Part shown: piece by piece, positions 43,772 through 53,898 of the stretch
Position numbering within the stretch: the first letter of the stretch is position 1
Layout of the letters: every line of letters starts with the position of its first letter
Origin: MRBY01 sp943371005
Lineage (GTDB): Bacteria > Cyanobacteriota > Cyanobacteriia > Cyanobacteriales > MRBY01
NCBI GenBank assembly: GCA_943371005.1
Contig: CALRTB020000008.1
Span: 1 to 64,000, forward strand
Reading direction: 5' to 3'
Length of the DNA: 64,000 nucleotides
Program-made: the position numbers and the translations under genes
Notes under the pieces: model-generated
The model's input: the letters and a program-made list of their open reading frames with translations, nothing else
Told to the model about the DNA's origin: nothing
Databases searched by the model: none

Positions 43772-44311
43772 ATGTATGACGAAGAAGATTACCGTCCTGT
43801 CCGCCGCTTCCCAAAAGTCCCCCTAGACAGACGCTTTTGGGCTTTTTTTGTGGATTTCATCGTGGCTTGGATTATTAGTGGCTTAGGAGGATTCACCCTG
43901 CAGTGGTTAGTCTTTCTTGTCGTTTGGTTTGGCCTGCGGGTCTTTCTCGTTAGCCGTAACCAAGGTCAAAGCCTGGGCAGTTGGGCTTTTGATATCAAAG
44001 TTATCGATATCCGTTACCGGGTGCCGGAAATTATCAACCTCAGCAAACGCGAAGGCATTTTAGGGTTTGCTGCTATGCTCGCCATGTATGGGATCCAGAG
44101 TTTTTTCTTGATGGGCAATGGGATCTCTCTCATCCTGTTGGTGTCACCCCTCCTTACCACCTGTGGCGTGGCGATCGCCGACGAAGAATTTAACCAAGCC
44201 TTCCACGATCGCATTGCCGAAACCTATATGATCCAAACCCAGCGCGGTTTTTCCCTCGATTTGCGCCTAAAACAAATCCTTGCCGAGCTAAGACAGAATA
44301 TGCAAAAATAG
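43772..44311 (+). CDS. RDD-family membrane protein
   Basis: The protein has 179 residues. Three membrane segments are visible (about 24-44, 46-62, 110-130). The name-giving pattern is DRRFWAFFVDFIVAW (about 18-32), followed by NQGQSLGSWAFDIKVID. RDD proteins are of uncertain, possibly ion-transport, function. It precedes rpmG by 52 bp on the same strand. Confidence 0.82.
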   Translation: MYDEEDYRPVRRFPKVPLDRRFWAFFVDFIVAWIISGLGGFTLQWLVFLVVWFGLRVFLVSRNQGQSLGSWAFDIKVIDIRYRVPEIINLSKREGILGFAAMLAMYGIQSFFLMGNGISLILLVSPLLTTCGVAIADEEFNQAFHDRIAETYMIQTQRGFSLDLRLKQILAELRQNMQK

Positions 44312-44363
44312 AAATTTGTGTGTAAACCTTAGCGATCCACAACCGCTAACCTAGTAAAAAATT

Positions 44364-44558
44364 ATGGCAAGCAAAAAAGGCGTCCGCATTACCATCACCG
44401 TGGAATGCACCGAATGTCGCACCAATACCAACAAGCGTTCTAACGGCGTGTCCCGTTATACCACTAGCAAAAACCGCCGAAACACCACCGGGCGGCTCGA
44501 AATCAAGAAGTTCTGCCCCCACTGCAACGCGCACACTGTCCACAAAGAAATTAAGTAG
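44364..44558 (+). CDS. rpmG: 50S ribosomal protein L33
   Basis: The protein has 64 residues. It starts MASKKGVRITITVECTEC and ends KFCPHCNAHTVHKEIK. The two CxxC-type pairs (ECTEC, CPHC) mark a zinc-binding (C+) L33. rpsR follows after 64 bp, the usual cyanobacterial pair. A 6-bp hairpin (44329-44349) lies in its leader. Confidence 0.97.
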   Translation: MASKKGVRITITVECTECRTNTNKRSNGVSRYTTSKNRRNTTGRLEIKKFCPHCNAHTVHKEIK

Positions 44559-44622
44559 GTAATTCCTGTACCGCTGAAATTTTATCGACAAACTTTTTAT
44601 TTTTTAACGCTATTTATTAACC

Positions 44623-44838
44623 ATGGCCTACTACCGTAAACGTCTTTCTCCGATTCCTCCTAGCCAGCCGATCGATTACAAAGATGTCGAACTGCTCCGT
44701 AAATTTGTCACCGAACGCGGCAAAATCTTACCCCGTCGGATCACCGGCTTAACGGCTCGTCAACAACGGGATGTCAATACCGCCATTAAGCGGGCGCGGA
44801 TGCTGGCCCTGTTGCCCTTCATCAACAAAGAAGGCTAA
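44623..44838 (+). CDS. rpsR: 30S ribosomal protein S18
   Basis: The protein has 71 residues. YRKRLSPIPPSQPIDYKDVELLRKF opens the protein (residues about 3-27), and ILPRRITGLTARQQRDVNTAIKRARML is the rRNA-binding core (about 36-62). S18 pairs with S6 on the platform. It stands between rpmG and an RNase II-type gene. Confidence 0.97.
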   Translation: MAYYRKRLSPIPPSQPIDYKDVELLRKFVTERGKILPRRITGLTARQQRDVNTAIKRARMLALLPFINKEG

Positions 44839-44909
44839 AGTGATGCCAAGCAATTCTAGGTGTTCAGTTTAGGATTGCTCTTGTATAGTCGCGTTAGGCA
44901 ACAAAGCTG

Positions 44910-46922
44910 GTGGAAAAAGGACAACTGATTGAGTTTCGGCTACAGGGAGAACGAGTACTTGCTGTCGCTGAGCGTCCTGAAGGAAAAAAAGATTGGATCG
45001 TAATCGATGGACGGGGGCAATCCCATAAGCTGCGTCCCCAAAGGGTTGAATATACCGTGGCGGGTTCCCCCTACGATCCAACCGAGATCCCCAGCTTTTC
45101 CGTAGAAAGTCAGGCATTAGTTGATCCCGATAACCTCGCCGTCGCCTGGGAATTTCTCGTCGAAGCCTCGGAACAGGCAACCCCAGAATCCCTCGCGCAA
45201 CTTTTGTTTTCGACGAAAACGCCCCAGCAATGTTATGCCTGTCATCTGATGCTGGCGGAAGACAAGATTTTCTTTAAACGCAAAGGGGACTACTACGAGC
45301 CCCGTCCAGAAGTGCAGGTTCGAGAGATTCAACATCAGCTAGAAGTTGAAGCCCAGAAAGAGCGCGAAAAAACAGAATTTTTACAGCGGGTTAACCAGGC
45401 GATCGCCGGAGAAACGGTAACCTGGGAAGACAGTGATCGGCAACGTTTCGAAAGCCTAGAAAAATTTGTCCTCTACCCAGAACAATCGGCCAAAGCCGCC
45501 CATGATCTCCTCGAAATGTTGGGGCGATCGCCCACAACCGAACAGGCTTTCCGCCTCTTAGTTTCCCTTGGGTGGTGGAGTTCCCACGAAAATCTTGCTC
45601 TCCTCCGGAGCGGTTACCCCAGAAAATTTTCTCAGAAGGTACTCGATGTGTCCCATACCCGCCTGTCAGCCTCGCCCGGTGATACCGATGAGGGGAACCG
45701 TATCGATTTAACCCATCTTAAAACCTACACCATTGACGACGAGAGTACCTCAGAAATTGACGATGGTCTCAGTATTGAAACCTTAGAAAACGGCCTGCAT
45801 AAAGTTTGGATCCACATCGCTGATCCCACACGCTTATTAAGCCCTGGGGATGAACTCGATCTAGAAGCCCGCCGCCGCAGTACCAGTCTCTATTTACCAA
45901 CAGGGATGATTTCGATGTTCCCGGAAGAGTTGGCGACGGGGCCGATGAGCTTGCGCCAAGGACAAGTCTGTGCGGCTCTCAGTTTTGGGGTTTTGCTCAC
46001 AGACAATGGGGCGATCGCCGATTATGAAATTACCCCCAGTTGGGTGAAGCCCACCTATCGCCTGACCTATGACGACGTGGACGAAATGCTTCATCTGCGG
46101 ATCCAGGCCGAATCAGAAATCGCCCTCCTCGCGGATTTTGCCCACAAACGCCGAAAGTGGCGGGATGCCCAAGGCTCCATCAGTATCAAGATGCCAGAAG
46201 CCTCCATTAAGGTGCAGGACGAAAACATTTTTATCGAAGTCCTCCATGCCTCCATGTCCCGGGAACTGGTTGCTGAGATGATGATCCTCGCCGGAGAAGT
46301 GGCAGGCCATTACGGGCGCACCCATGGTTTACCCCTGCCTTTCCGGGGACAACCCCAACCGGAACTCCCCCCCCAAGAGGAACTGTTATTATTGCCCGCC
46401 GGGCCTGTGCGCGCCTGTGCGGTACGGCGTTGTATGCCCCGCAGTGAAATGGGCACCAATCCTGTACGCCATGCCAGTTTGGGGTTAGATTCCTATATCC
46501 AAGTCACATCCCCCATTCGTCGTTACACTGACCTGTTGGCCCATTTCCAAATCAAGGCCCATCTGCGGGGGGATGAACTGCCTTTCTCGGTGGATGAACT
46601 CAAGGAAATTCTCTACAGCGTTGTTACTTCTAGTCAGGAAGCCGTCCATGTAGAGCGCCAAACCAATCGCTATTGGAGCCTCGAATATTTACGGCGTAAT
46701 GCGGATCAAGTATGGCAAGGGTTAGTCCTACGCTGGCTCCGGGAAGATGAAAAGTTAGGCATTATCCTCTTGGAAGAACTGGGTCTAGAACTCCCCCATC
46801 GCTTTGAACGGGCCGTTGCCTTGGGCGATCGCCTGGAGGTAAAAGTCAGCCAAGCCGATCCCCATAAAGATGAAATTCGCTTCCGGGAACTGCTCGAAAC
46901 AGAGATTGCGGCGGCTTCCTAG
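44910..46922 (+). CDS. Exoribonuclease of the RNase II/R family
   Basis: The protein has 670 residues. The RNB catalytic domain spans about 260-570: the Asp cluster lies in DDESTSEIDDGLS (about 272-284) and WIHIADPTRLLSPGDELD (about 296-313), with ITSPIRRYTDLLAHFQ (about 530) completing the active site. N-terminal OB-like domains are short and the C-terminal S1 domain is small, closer to RNase II than to RNase R. It degrades RNA 3' to 5'. The start is GTG at 44910. It follows rpsR by 71 bp, a common cyanobacterial arrangement. Confidence 0.9.
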   Translation: MEKGQLIEFRLQGERVLAVAERPEGKKDWIVIDGRGQSHKLRPQRVEYTVAGSPYDPTEIPSFSVESQALVDPDNLAVAWEFLVEASEQATPESLAQLLFSTKTPQQCYACHLMLAEDKIFFKRKGDYYEPRPEVQVREIQHQLEVEAQKEREKTEFLQRVNQAIAGETVTWEDSDRQRFESLEKFVLYPEQSAKAAHDLLEMLGRSPTTEQAFRLLVSLGWWSSHENLALLRSGYPRKFSQKVLDVSHTRLSASPGDTDEGNRIDLTHLKTYTIDDESTSEIDDGLSIETLENGLHKVWIHIADPTRLLSPGDELDLEARRRSTSLYLPTGMISMFPEELATGPMSLRQGQVCAALSFGVLLTDNGAIADYEITPSWVKPTYRLTYDDVDEMLHLRIQAESEIALLADFAHKRRKWRDAQGSISIKMPEASIKVQDENIFIEVLHASMSRELVAEMMILAGEVAGHYGRTHGLPLPFRGQPQPELPPQEELLLLPAGPVRACAVRRCMPRSEMGTNPVRHASLGLDSYIQVTSPIRRYTDLLAHFQIKAHLRGDELPFSVDELKEILYSVVTSSQEAVHVERQTNRYWSLEYLRRNADQVWQGLVLRWLREDEKLGIILLEELGLELPHRFERAVALGDRLEVKVSQADPHKDEIRFRELLETEIAAAS

Positions 46923-47079
46923 GATCAAAAGCCGACAAAACATCAAGATTTATAACAGACTCTGCGGGTTCCCCATTGAGAAATATTGCAGTTCTCCGGA
47001 GGGCGTCCGTTGTTTCTCCTGGGCATGGTAACCTCATAGCCAGCGAACTTGAAATGTTTTCGAAACAACTGTGAAAGCA

Positions 47080-47283
47080 ATGACTGCTATTTACTCTACA
47101 AAGAATCAAGTCAATCCCTGGGCAGAAGAGATGGGTGAATACGTGGCCCAACTGCAGCTCCATATGGCACTCCAGGCCAAGAATCTCGTGCCTTCCCTAG
47201 AACATCCCCAGGATGGTCGGCATCAGTTGCTCCATGAATCCCAACTCCACTTGGAAAAATTGGCTTCCCGCCAAATTGCCTAA
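47080..47283 (+). CDS. Small conserved-looking hypothetical protein
   Basis: The protein has 67 residues from ATG 47080 (a GTG at 47071 would add three). It is helical, with NPWAEEMGEYVAQLQLHMALQ and LLHESQLHLEKLASRQI. There is no signal or membrane segment. I do not know the family. The codon pattern looks coding, and it sits alone on the plus strand between rnb-like and a convergent SGNH gene. Confidence 0.55.
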   Translation: MTAIYSTKNQVNPWAEEMGEYVAQLQLHMALQAKNLVPSLEHPQDGRHQLLHESQLHLEKLASRQIA

Positions 47284-47333
47284 AAAAATCTAGGGGTGAT
47301 GCTCGGAATCTTATCGGGTTTAACTCCTAAAAA

Positions 47334-48209
47334 TCATTGGGCCAAACAATCTTCTAGGCGTTGTAAAGCCCCCTGCCATTGGGCATAGCCAGCATCGCTC
47401 AAGTGGAGGCCATCGGTGGTTAGCTCCGACCGGAGTCCACCATTAGCGTCGGTGAATAAAGGATAAAGATTGAGGTAGTTGACACCTTCTTGGGAGGCGA
47501 TCGCCTGGAGTTGTTGATTAATACGAATGGCCCGGTCTTTGCGTAAATAACCGTGATTCGTGGGTAAAAGGGACTGCACGACGATCACTGACTCAGGATG
47601 TTGGCAGCGCAATTGACGAATGATTGCCCGCAGATTATTCAGTACCGCCGTCTCAGAAACTCCCTGCTTGAGATCATTGACTCCGGCCATGAAATAAATC
47701 GTGTCTGCTTGGAGGCCATGAAGCGTTCCAAGGCGCGCCAGGATTTGACTCGTATTTTCACCTGAAATCCCTTGGTTCAGCCAAATTTTAGAAGCCGGTA
47801 AAAGGTCATTGGGAAACCAGAGGCTCAGGGAATCCCCCAACAAAATGCCGAGGGACTGCCGCCCTTGATATTGGGCCGCCAAGTGTACTTCTTGGCTCAA
47901 GAGCTGTTGCCACTGCTGATAGGTGGGTTGGGGCGCGCCATTTGTCCATAGCCGGGTACTTGCCCCTGCCTTAAGGGCGGTTTGGATCTGTCCCCGTAAT
48001 AAAGCATTGAGACGAAAAGCATAGAGTTGCGCCCCGGAACGAAAGCGAGGGCTCGCTAAATATTGCGGTGTCGCCGTTGCCCAAAGGTTGGTGGCCGTTG
48101 GATTGCTTGCCCTTTGGACACAGGTTTGGGGGGCGATCGCCTTGACCGAATGAACAGCAGTCGGCGTTCGGCATAATAAATTCGCAACTAAAAATAACGG
48201 TTCTGACAT
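47334..48209 (-). CDS. SGNH/GDSL hydrolase
   Basis: The protein has 291 residues. Block I GDSLSLWFPND has the catalytic Ser (about 132). Block II is around QGISGENTSQIL (Gly), block III GVNDLKQG (Asn, about 182), and block V TDGLHLSDAGYAQW (Asp and His, about 268). Such enzymes are esterases or lipases, sometimes acting on peptidoglycan or glycans. There is no clear signal peptide, although the N-terminus is hydrophobic (PLFLVANLLC). The ATG at 48209 is used; one lies seven codons upstream. Confidence 0.82.
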   Translation of the reverse strand: MSEPLFLVANLLCRTPTAVHSVKAIAPQTCVQRASNPTATNLWATATPQYLASPRFRSGAQLYAFRLNALLRGQIQTALKAGASTRLWTNGAPQPTYQQWQQLLSQEVHLAAQYQGRQSLGILLGDSLSLWFPNDLLPASKIWLNQGISGENTSQILARLGTLHGLQADTIYFMAGVNDLKQGVSETAVLNNLRAIIRQLRCQHPESVIVVQSLLPTNHGYLRKDRAIRINQQLQAIASQEGVNYLNLYPLFTDANGGLRSELTTDGLHLSDAGYAQWQGALQRLEDCLAQ

Positions 48210-48433
48210 GGCAATTTCCAGGGCAAACACCTTCTAATTATTGTCCCAAAACGAAAAGTTGCTGATAAATCCGTCAAGAATAAACCCTTTAATGACCCAG
48301 GGGTTTGTTACATTAATCTGGTAAAACGCGACCAGGAAGCCTCTGGTTATTCTGCCCCGTTTTTTGACCGAAGCCAAACCTCCCCGGACAACTTTGGTCC
48401 CTACGCTTGTCGTTACCTTGTAATCAAAAATTC

Positions 48434-49804
48434 ATGCCGTATTTTCAATCGTTCCTTCTCAATGCGCCCCCCGCTAGTGAAGCAGCGGAACCCTCCATGA
48501 TTCTGGCTGCGGTGCTACTGAGCCTTGTGGTCATCTACTTTGCGAGTAAAGTGGGCGGAGAGCTTTGTTCCCGCATCAATCTCCCCCCAGTACTGGGCGA
48601 ATTAGTCGGCGGAGTATTGGTGGGCGTATCTGCCCTGAGTTTACTGGTCTTTCCAGAAGGGGGCATCGAAGCGTCCCAATCACTACTGATGCAATTTCTG
48701 CAAAATACAGCCGGTTTAAGTCCAGAGGCAGCCCCGGCAGTGTTTGCCACCCAAAGCGAAGTCATTTCTGTCCTCGCAGAACTAGGGGTCATTATCCTTC
48801 TGTTTGAAATTGGTCTTGAATCGGATCTACAAGAATTGATTAAAGTTGGCCCCCAAGCCGCCATTGTCGCCGTGGTTGGGGTTGTGGCACCTTTTGCTGC
48901 AGGGACAGCAGGTTTAGTCTTTTTATTCCATCTCAGTACAGTGCCAGCGATTTTTGCGGGGGCAGCCCTCACGGCAACCAGTATCGGGATTACCGCGAAG
49001 GTGCTAGCAGAATTGGGTCAACTGACCACCAAAGAAGGACAAATTATCATTGGCGCGGCTGTACTCGATGATGTCCTCGGCATTATTGTCCTCGCTGTGG
49101 TTGCAAGCTTGGCGAAAACAGGAGAAGTGCAGGTTGTCAACACTATCTGGCTCATTGTGAGTGCTGGGGCGTTTCTCATTGGTGCGATTATTGTCGGTCG
49201 TCTCCTGAGTCCTTTATTTGTCAGTTTGGTGGATGGGATGAAAACCAGAGGCCAACTGTTAACTGTATCCGTCGTTTTTGCTTTTGTGCTGTCCTACATT
49301 GCAACGGTAATCCAACTGGAGGCGATTCTTGGAGCTTTTGCGGCTGGACTGATTCTGGCGGAAACGGATAAACGGGGCGAACTAGAAGAACAGGTATTGC
49401 CGGTGGCGGATTTGTTTGTGCCGATCTTTTTTGTTTGCGTCGGCGCAAAAACAGACCTCAGTGTCCTCAACCCGGCTGTCCCCGCGAACCGTGAGGGATT
49501 AATTATTGCCGCCTTTTTGATCGTGGTCGCAATTGTCGGTAAGGTCATTACGGGCTTTACCGTCTTCGGCCAAGACCAGTTGAACAAGTTGGCGATTGGG
49601 GTAGGCATGATTCCCCGGGGCGAAGTGGGCCTTGTGTTTGCAGGGGTTGGTTCGGCCAGTGGCGCCCTCTCGGAATCGACGGAAGCGGCAATTATTATGA
49701 TGGTCATCTTGACGACATTTATTGCACCGCCATTTTTGCGTTTGGTCTTTAAGGAACCCCAGGCGGCGATCGCCACTGGAGAGACGCCGGAGAAGCTACA
49801 ATAA
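48434..49804 (+). CDS. Cation:proton antiporter, CPA2 (NapA/NhaS3-like)
   Basis: The protein has 456 residues with twelve to thirteen membrane helices. The ion-binding pair Asp-Asp is visible in GAAVLDDVLGIIVLA (about 215-229). LGVIILLFEIGLESDL, ALTATSIGITAKVLAELGQ and FAAGLILAETDKRGELEE are typical of the family. It resembles cyanobacterial NhaS3, a thylakoid Na+/H+ antiporter, but the exact paralogue is inferred. The ATG at 48434 gives a sensible N-terminus. No KTN domain is fused. Confidence 0.85.
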   Translation: MPYFQSFLLNAPPASEAAEPSMILAAVLLSLVVIYFASKVGGELCSRINLPPVLGELVGGVLVGVSALSLLVFPEGGIEASQSLLMQFLQNTAGLSPEAAPAVFATQSEVISVLAELGVIILLFEIGLESDLQELIKVGPQAAIVAVVGVVAPFAAGTAGLVFLFHLSTVPAIFAGAALTATSIGITAKVLAELGQLTTKEGQIIIGAAVLDDVLGIIVLAVVASLAKTGEVQVVNTIWLIVSAGAFLIGAIIVGRLLSPLFVSLVDGMKTRGQLLTVSVVFAFVLSYIATVIQLEAILGAFAAGLILAETDKRGELEEQVLPVADLFVPIFFVCVGAKTDLSVLNPAVPANREGLIIAAFLIVVAIVGKVITGFTVFGQDQLNKLAIGVGMIPRGEVGLVFAGVGSASGALSESTEAAIIMMVILTTFIAPPFLRLVFKEPQAAIATGETPEKLQ

Positions 49805-49951
49805 TTCAGCCTTGGGCAACCATTGAAACATATCCTAAGCGACCCACGTCCCTTGGGAGAACGGTAGGAAGAGGTTTTATCTCTATCCACCGGAGTTGTT
49901 CTATATCTTGAGGGCGTGGCATTTTCCCTTGTGAGTCGAGGATTTTTAACT

Positions 49952-51769
49952 GTGAGATTTTTCTGGTTTTTTCTGACGCTACTGACGCTATCCACTTGGC
50001 AACTACCAGCTTGGGCAGGTCAATTGGTCTTTTGGGAATTTAATACCCAACGACGTCAATTGCAGTTTCGCACCAATGAACGGGTGCAGCCCGAAGCGCA
50101 ACTGATCCCAGATCCCAGCCGTTTGGTGATTGATTTACCGGGCACTGTCCTGGGAAGCTCTACGGTCAATCGCAGCTATGGCGGCAAAATTACGAGCGTA
50201 CGGCTAGGTCAGTTTGCGCCAGATGTCACACGGTTGGTGGTGGAATTAGCCCCTGGCTATACCTTAGATCCTGAGGCAATCCGTTTTGAAGGGCGATCGC
50301 CGACGGATTGGGTTGTGAATTTACCAGAACCTGAACTCATTCCCGTGGCCCCAGTAGCTCCCAGTACCCCAGAAATTTTTAACAATTCTGCCAATCCTGG
50401 AAATCCCAGTAACGCCGCTCCAGAAGAAGCTTTTTTTAATAACTTGGTGCGGGTGACCCAACAGGGATTCCTCGTGAACCTGGATCCCCGGCCCGGTAGT
50501 CGCATCACCACCAACCAAGATGGCGATCGCCTTACCTTTACCCTGCGGGATTTGCAATTGCCCCGGAGCTTAGAAAATCAGACCCTAGATGTTAACCGCT
50601 ACAAAGTCCGCCAAATCAAATTTGAGCAACCCAGCCGTACCGAAGCCCGCATTACCTTAAATTTAGAACCCGGTAGCCCTCGGTGGCGCGCGCTGTATAC
50701 CACCTACGGTGATGGCGGTTTGGTACTGCTTCCGGATGGGGGCACCAGTAGCCTAGGGGGAAGAGAAACCGGGGCGATCGCCGTCCCCACCCAACAATCA
50801 GTCGCCACAGCCCAACCCCAACAAACCATCGTTGAAGCCCTAGAACTGGCCCGCAACAGTACCCAGTTAGTCATCCGTGGCAGCGATCGCCTCCAGGCCG
50901 ACGGTGGTTGGAATCGAAACGAAGGTCTTTACCAAATTCGCATTAACAACGCCCGCCTTGCCCAACCTGTGCGTGGCCCCCAGTGGGGGGGAGATAGTCC
51001 CATTTCCCGCATTGCCATCCGCCAGGAAACGGCCAATACGGTGCTCGTCCAGATTGAACCCGCCGAGGGGGTACAAATTGGGAGTCTCAGTCAACCCAAC
51101 GCCCAGTTTCTTGCCCTAGACCTCAATCGTCCCCAAACGACAAGCCCCCTGTTTGTGCCACCGGCCCCAACGGCACCGCCCCCCACAACCCAAGCGGTAC
51201 TGCCAAATTTTCGCCCGCCCCGGAGCAATATTATGGTCATGATCGACCCCGGCCATGGTGGTCGTGATCCTGGTGCTGTGGGGATTGGCGGCCTACAGGA
51301 AAAAAACGTGATTCTGCCCATCTCCCAGGAAGTAGCCCGAATTCTGCAACAGAGTGGCATCACCGCCCGAATGACCCGGGATACGGATTATTTTGTCAGC
51401 CTAGAAGGACGTACCCAACTGGCTAACAATGCCAATGCTGATTTATTCGTGAGTATCCACGCCAATGCCATCAGCATGAGTCGTCCCGATGTGAACGGCT
51501 TGGAAGTGTACTATCACCAAAGTGGTCGAGCCTTAGCTGAATCTATCCACCGCAATATTATGCGACGGATTCAGATGCGAGACCGGGGTGTGAGAACGGC
51601 GCGCTTTTATGTATTGCGTAATACATCCATGCCTTCAGTGCTCGTGGAAACAGGTTTTGTCACGGGTCGGGAAGATGCTCCCCGCTTGAATGATCCTGCA
51701 TTTCGGAGCCAAATGGCCCAGGCGATCGCCGCTGGCATCCTGGAATATATTCAAAACAATGTGCGCTAG
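49952..51769 (+). CDS. N-acetylmuramoyl-L-alanine amidase with AMIN domain
   Basis: The protein has 605 residues. A signal peptide (TLSTWQLPAWAG) and AMIN domains (about 25-125 and a second, weaker one about 190-330) precede a Pro-rich linker. The Amidase_3 domain follows (about 425-600): zinc ligands lie in IDPGHGGRDPGA (His), QEKNVILPI (Glu) and VSIHANA (His), and the catalytic Glu is in VLVETGFV. It splits daughter-cell peptidoglycan. The GTG at 49952, with GAGG about nine bases before, is preferred over GTG 49916. murI follows. Confidence 0.9.
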   Translation: MRFFWFFLTLLTLSTWQLPAWAGQLVFWEFNTQRRQLQFRTNERVQPEAQLIPDPSRLVIDLPGTVLGSSTVNRSYGGKITSVRLGQFAPDVTRLVVELAPGYTLDPEAIRFEGRSPTDWVVNLPEPELIPVAPVAPSTPEIFNNSANPGNPSNAAPEEAFFNNLVRVTQQGFLVNLDPRPGSRITTNQDGDRLTFTLRDLQLPRSLENQTLDVNRYKVRQIKFEQPSRTEARITLNLEPGSPRWRALYTTYGDGGLVLLPDGGTSSLGGRETGAIAVPTQQSVATAQPQQTIVEALELARNSTQLVIRGSDRLQADGGWNRNEGLYQIRINNARLAQPVRGPQWGGDSPISRIAIRQETANTVLVQIEPAEGVQIGSLSQPNAQFLALDLNRPQTTSPLFVPPAPTAPPPTTQAVLPNFRPPRSNIMVMIDPGHGGRDPGAVGIGGLQEKNVILPISQEVARILQQSGITARMTRDTDYFVSLEGRTQLANNANADLFVSIHANAISMSRPDVNGLEVYYHQSGRALAESIHRNIMRRIQMRDRGVRTARFYVLRNTSMPSVLVETGFVTGREDAPRLNDPAFRSQMAQAIAAGILEYIQNNVR

Positions 51770-51873
51770 CTTAGGGGGTTGCCGTAAAATCAGTAATTCG
51801 CCACAGAAATAGGCGCAAATACCTTAAAACTGCGCTAATCTTTGTTTAATTTATTTGGTGTGAACGAGAATCT

Positions 51874-52713
51874 ATGGGCAACCAACAGCAACACCCCATT
51901 GGCATTTTTGACAGTGGCTTAGGGGGCATTACCGTCCTTCGAGCCCTTTACCGACAACTCCCCCAAGAGTCAATTATCTATTTCGCAGATACGGCCCGTT
52001 TACCCTATGGTGATCGTTCACCCGAAGAGTTGATTCAATATGTGCGCGAGATTTTGACTTGGATGGAAGCCCAAGGGGTGAAGATGGTGGTGATGGCCTG
52101 TAATACCAGTTCGGCGATCGCCTTAGATGTAATTCGTTCAGAATTTAAAACCCCCGTTTTAGGACTGATTCTCCCTGGAGCGAGGGGCGCGGTCAGTCAA
52201 GGGAAGCGGATCGGAGTCATTGCCACCCAGGCTACGGTGAACAGTGGCGCTTACCAAAATGCAATCCTTGAGGCAAACCCAGAGGCGGCAGTGTGGCAAA
52301 TGCCCTGTCCAGAATTCGTCCCCCTCATTGAGGCCAATCGCATCAATGACCCCCACACGAAACGCATTGTCCAAAAACGTCTGCAACCGCTCCTAGAACA
52401 GGGCATTGATACCTTGGTTTATGGATGTACCCACTATCGCCACTTGTCTGGGGTGATTCAATCAATTTTGCCGAACCATGTTACTTGTGTTGACCCGGCG
52501 GAATATGTGGTGAATGCCACGGAACAGGAATTGGAGTTAATGGGCTGGAAAAATCCCCAACCACCTCTACCGACCCGCTTTGCGGTGAGCGGTTGCCCAG
52601 ACCAGTTTGCCCAATCTGCGAAGGGCTGGCTTGGGTATCAGCCCCTAGTGGAACAAGTGGACTTGAAAAACCTAATTATGAATGCATCGCCCCTTTCGAT
52701 CACCAATGGCTAA
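51874..52713 (+). CDS. murI: Glutamate racemase
   Basis: The protein has 279 residues. The cofactor-independent racemase motifs are GIFDSGLGGITVLRAL (about 8-23), ACNTSSA with the first catalytic Cys (about 75), and VYGCTHYRHL with the second (about 187). It supplies D-glutamate for peptidoglycan. It stands between an amidase and a prenyl-diphosphate synthase, which makes a compact wall-building cluster. Confidence 0.96.
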   Translation: MGNQQQHPIGIFDSGLGGITVLRALYRQLPQESIIYFADTARLPYGDRSPEELIQYVREILTWMEAQGVKMVVMACNTSSAIALDVIRSEFKTPVLGLILPGARGAVSQGKRIGVIATQATVNSGAYQNAILEANPEAAVWQMPCPEFVPLIEANRINDPHTKRIVQKRLQPLLEQGIDTLVYGCTHYRHLSGVIQSILPNHVTCVDPAEYVVNATEQELELMGWKNPQPPLPTRFAVSGCPDQFAQSAKGWLGYQPLVEQVDLKNLIMNASPLSITNG

Positions 52714-52864
52714 AGGGCGATCGCCTGCCTGAAATAGGTATCACCACAGCCGATCAGCCCAGGGTAGACCCGCAAAAAAGAGCCGTTTTCTGCTGAAACG
52801 AATCCATTGCCATACAATATAGAATATGTAAATTTTCGTAAATTTCGTTTCCCTCGGCTTAATA

Positions 52865-53836
52865 ATGATTTCAGCGACTACCCTTTTTTCTCCCGTCGAA
52901 GCCGACCTTAAGGAGCTCAGTGAAAATCTGACGCGGCTAATTAGCGCCCGACATCCGATTTTGGGGGCCGCGGCAGAGCATCTGTTTTCTGCGGGGGGGA
53001 AACGAGTTCGACCCGCCATTGTTCTTTTGGCTTCCCGGGCGACCCTAGGCGATCGTCCCTTAACCCAGCGGCACCGTCGCCTGGCAGAAATTACCGAAAT
53101 GATCCACACAGCGAGCCTTGTCCACGATGATGTGGTCGATGAAGCCGCCCTCCGCCGCAGTGTGCCCACCGTTAACAGTCTCTTTGATAATCGCATCGCT
53201 GTTCTGGCCGGGGACTTTCTTTTTGCCCAGTCCTCTTGGTACCTCGCCAATTTAGACAATCTCACCGTGGTGAAATTGCTCTCTGAAGTGATCAAAGACT
53301 TTGCCGAAGGGGAAATTCAACAGGGACTGAATCGCTTTGACACCGGGATGAATCTCGAAATTTATATCGAAAAATCCTATTACAAAACAGCGTCGTTGAT
53401 TGGGAACAGTGCAAAAGCGGCGGCTGTTCTCAGTGAAGTTGACCCAGAAATTGGCGATCGCCTCTACGACTATGGCCGCAACTTAGGTTTAGCTTTCCAA
53501 ATTGTCGATGACATTTTAGACTTCACTGGCTCCACCGATGTCCTGGGGAAACCCGCCGGATCCGATTTAATCGGTGGCCACATCACGGCCCCGGCCCTGT
53601 TTGCCATGGAAGAGCATCCCAACTTGACTCAATTGATCGAGCGGGAATTTGCCGAAAATGGCGACCCCGAAAAAGCCCTCGAAATTGTCCGCAATAGCAA
53701 TGGGATCAGCCGCGCCAAGGAACTCGCTGCCCACCATGGTCAATTGGCTCGCCAAAGTTTAGAGTGCCTAGATCCTTCTCCCTCCAAAGATGCCCTCACG
53801 GATCTGGTTGACTATGTCCTGGGCCGAATGTACTAG
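52865..53836 (+). CDS. sds: Solanesyl/polyprenyl diphosphate synthase
   Basis: The protein has 323 residues. The first Asp-rich motif is LVHDDVVDEA (about 84-93) and the second FQIVDDILDFTGS (about 210-222). GGKRVRPAI (about 43-51) binds isopentenyl diphosphate. In cyanobacteria this family makes the C45 side chain of plastoquinone; chain length is inferred. It follows murI by 150 bp. The ATG at 52865 lies in the correct context. Confidence 0.88.
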   Translation: MISATTLFSPVEADLKELSENLTRLISARHPILGAAAEHLFSAGGKRVRPAIVLLASRATLGDRPLTQRHRRLAEITEMIHTASLVHDDVVDEAALRRSVPTVNSLFDNRIAVLAGDFLFAQSSWYLANLDNLTVVKLLSEVIKDFAEGEIQQGLNRFDTGMNLEIYIEKSYYKTASLIGNSAKAAAVLSEVDPEIGDRLYDYGRNLGLAFQIVDDILDFTGSTDVLGKPAGSDLIGGHITAPALFAMEEHPNLTQLIEREFAENGDPEKALEIVRNSNGISRAKELAAHHGQLARQSLECLDPSPSKDALTDLVDYVLGRMY

Positions 53837-53898
53837 GCAGTACGCTTAAGCAAAAAAGCAGTCTGAAAAAATACGACCTCCAGTGGCGATGATTAACC

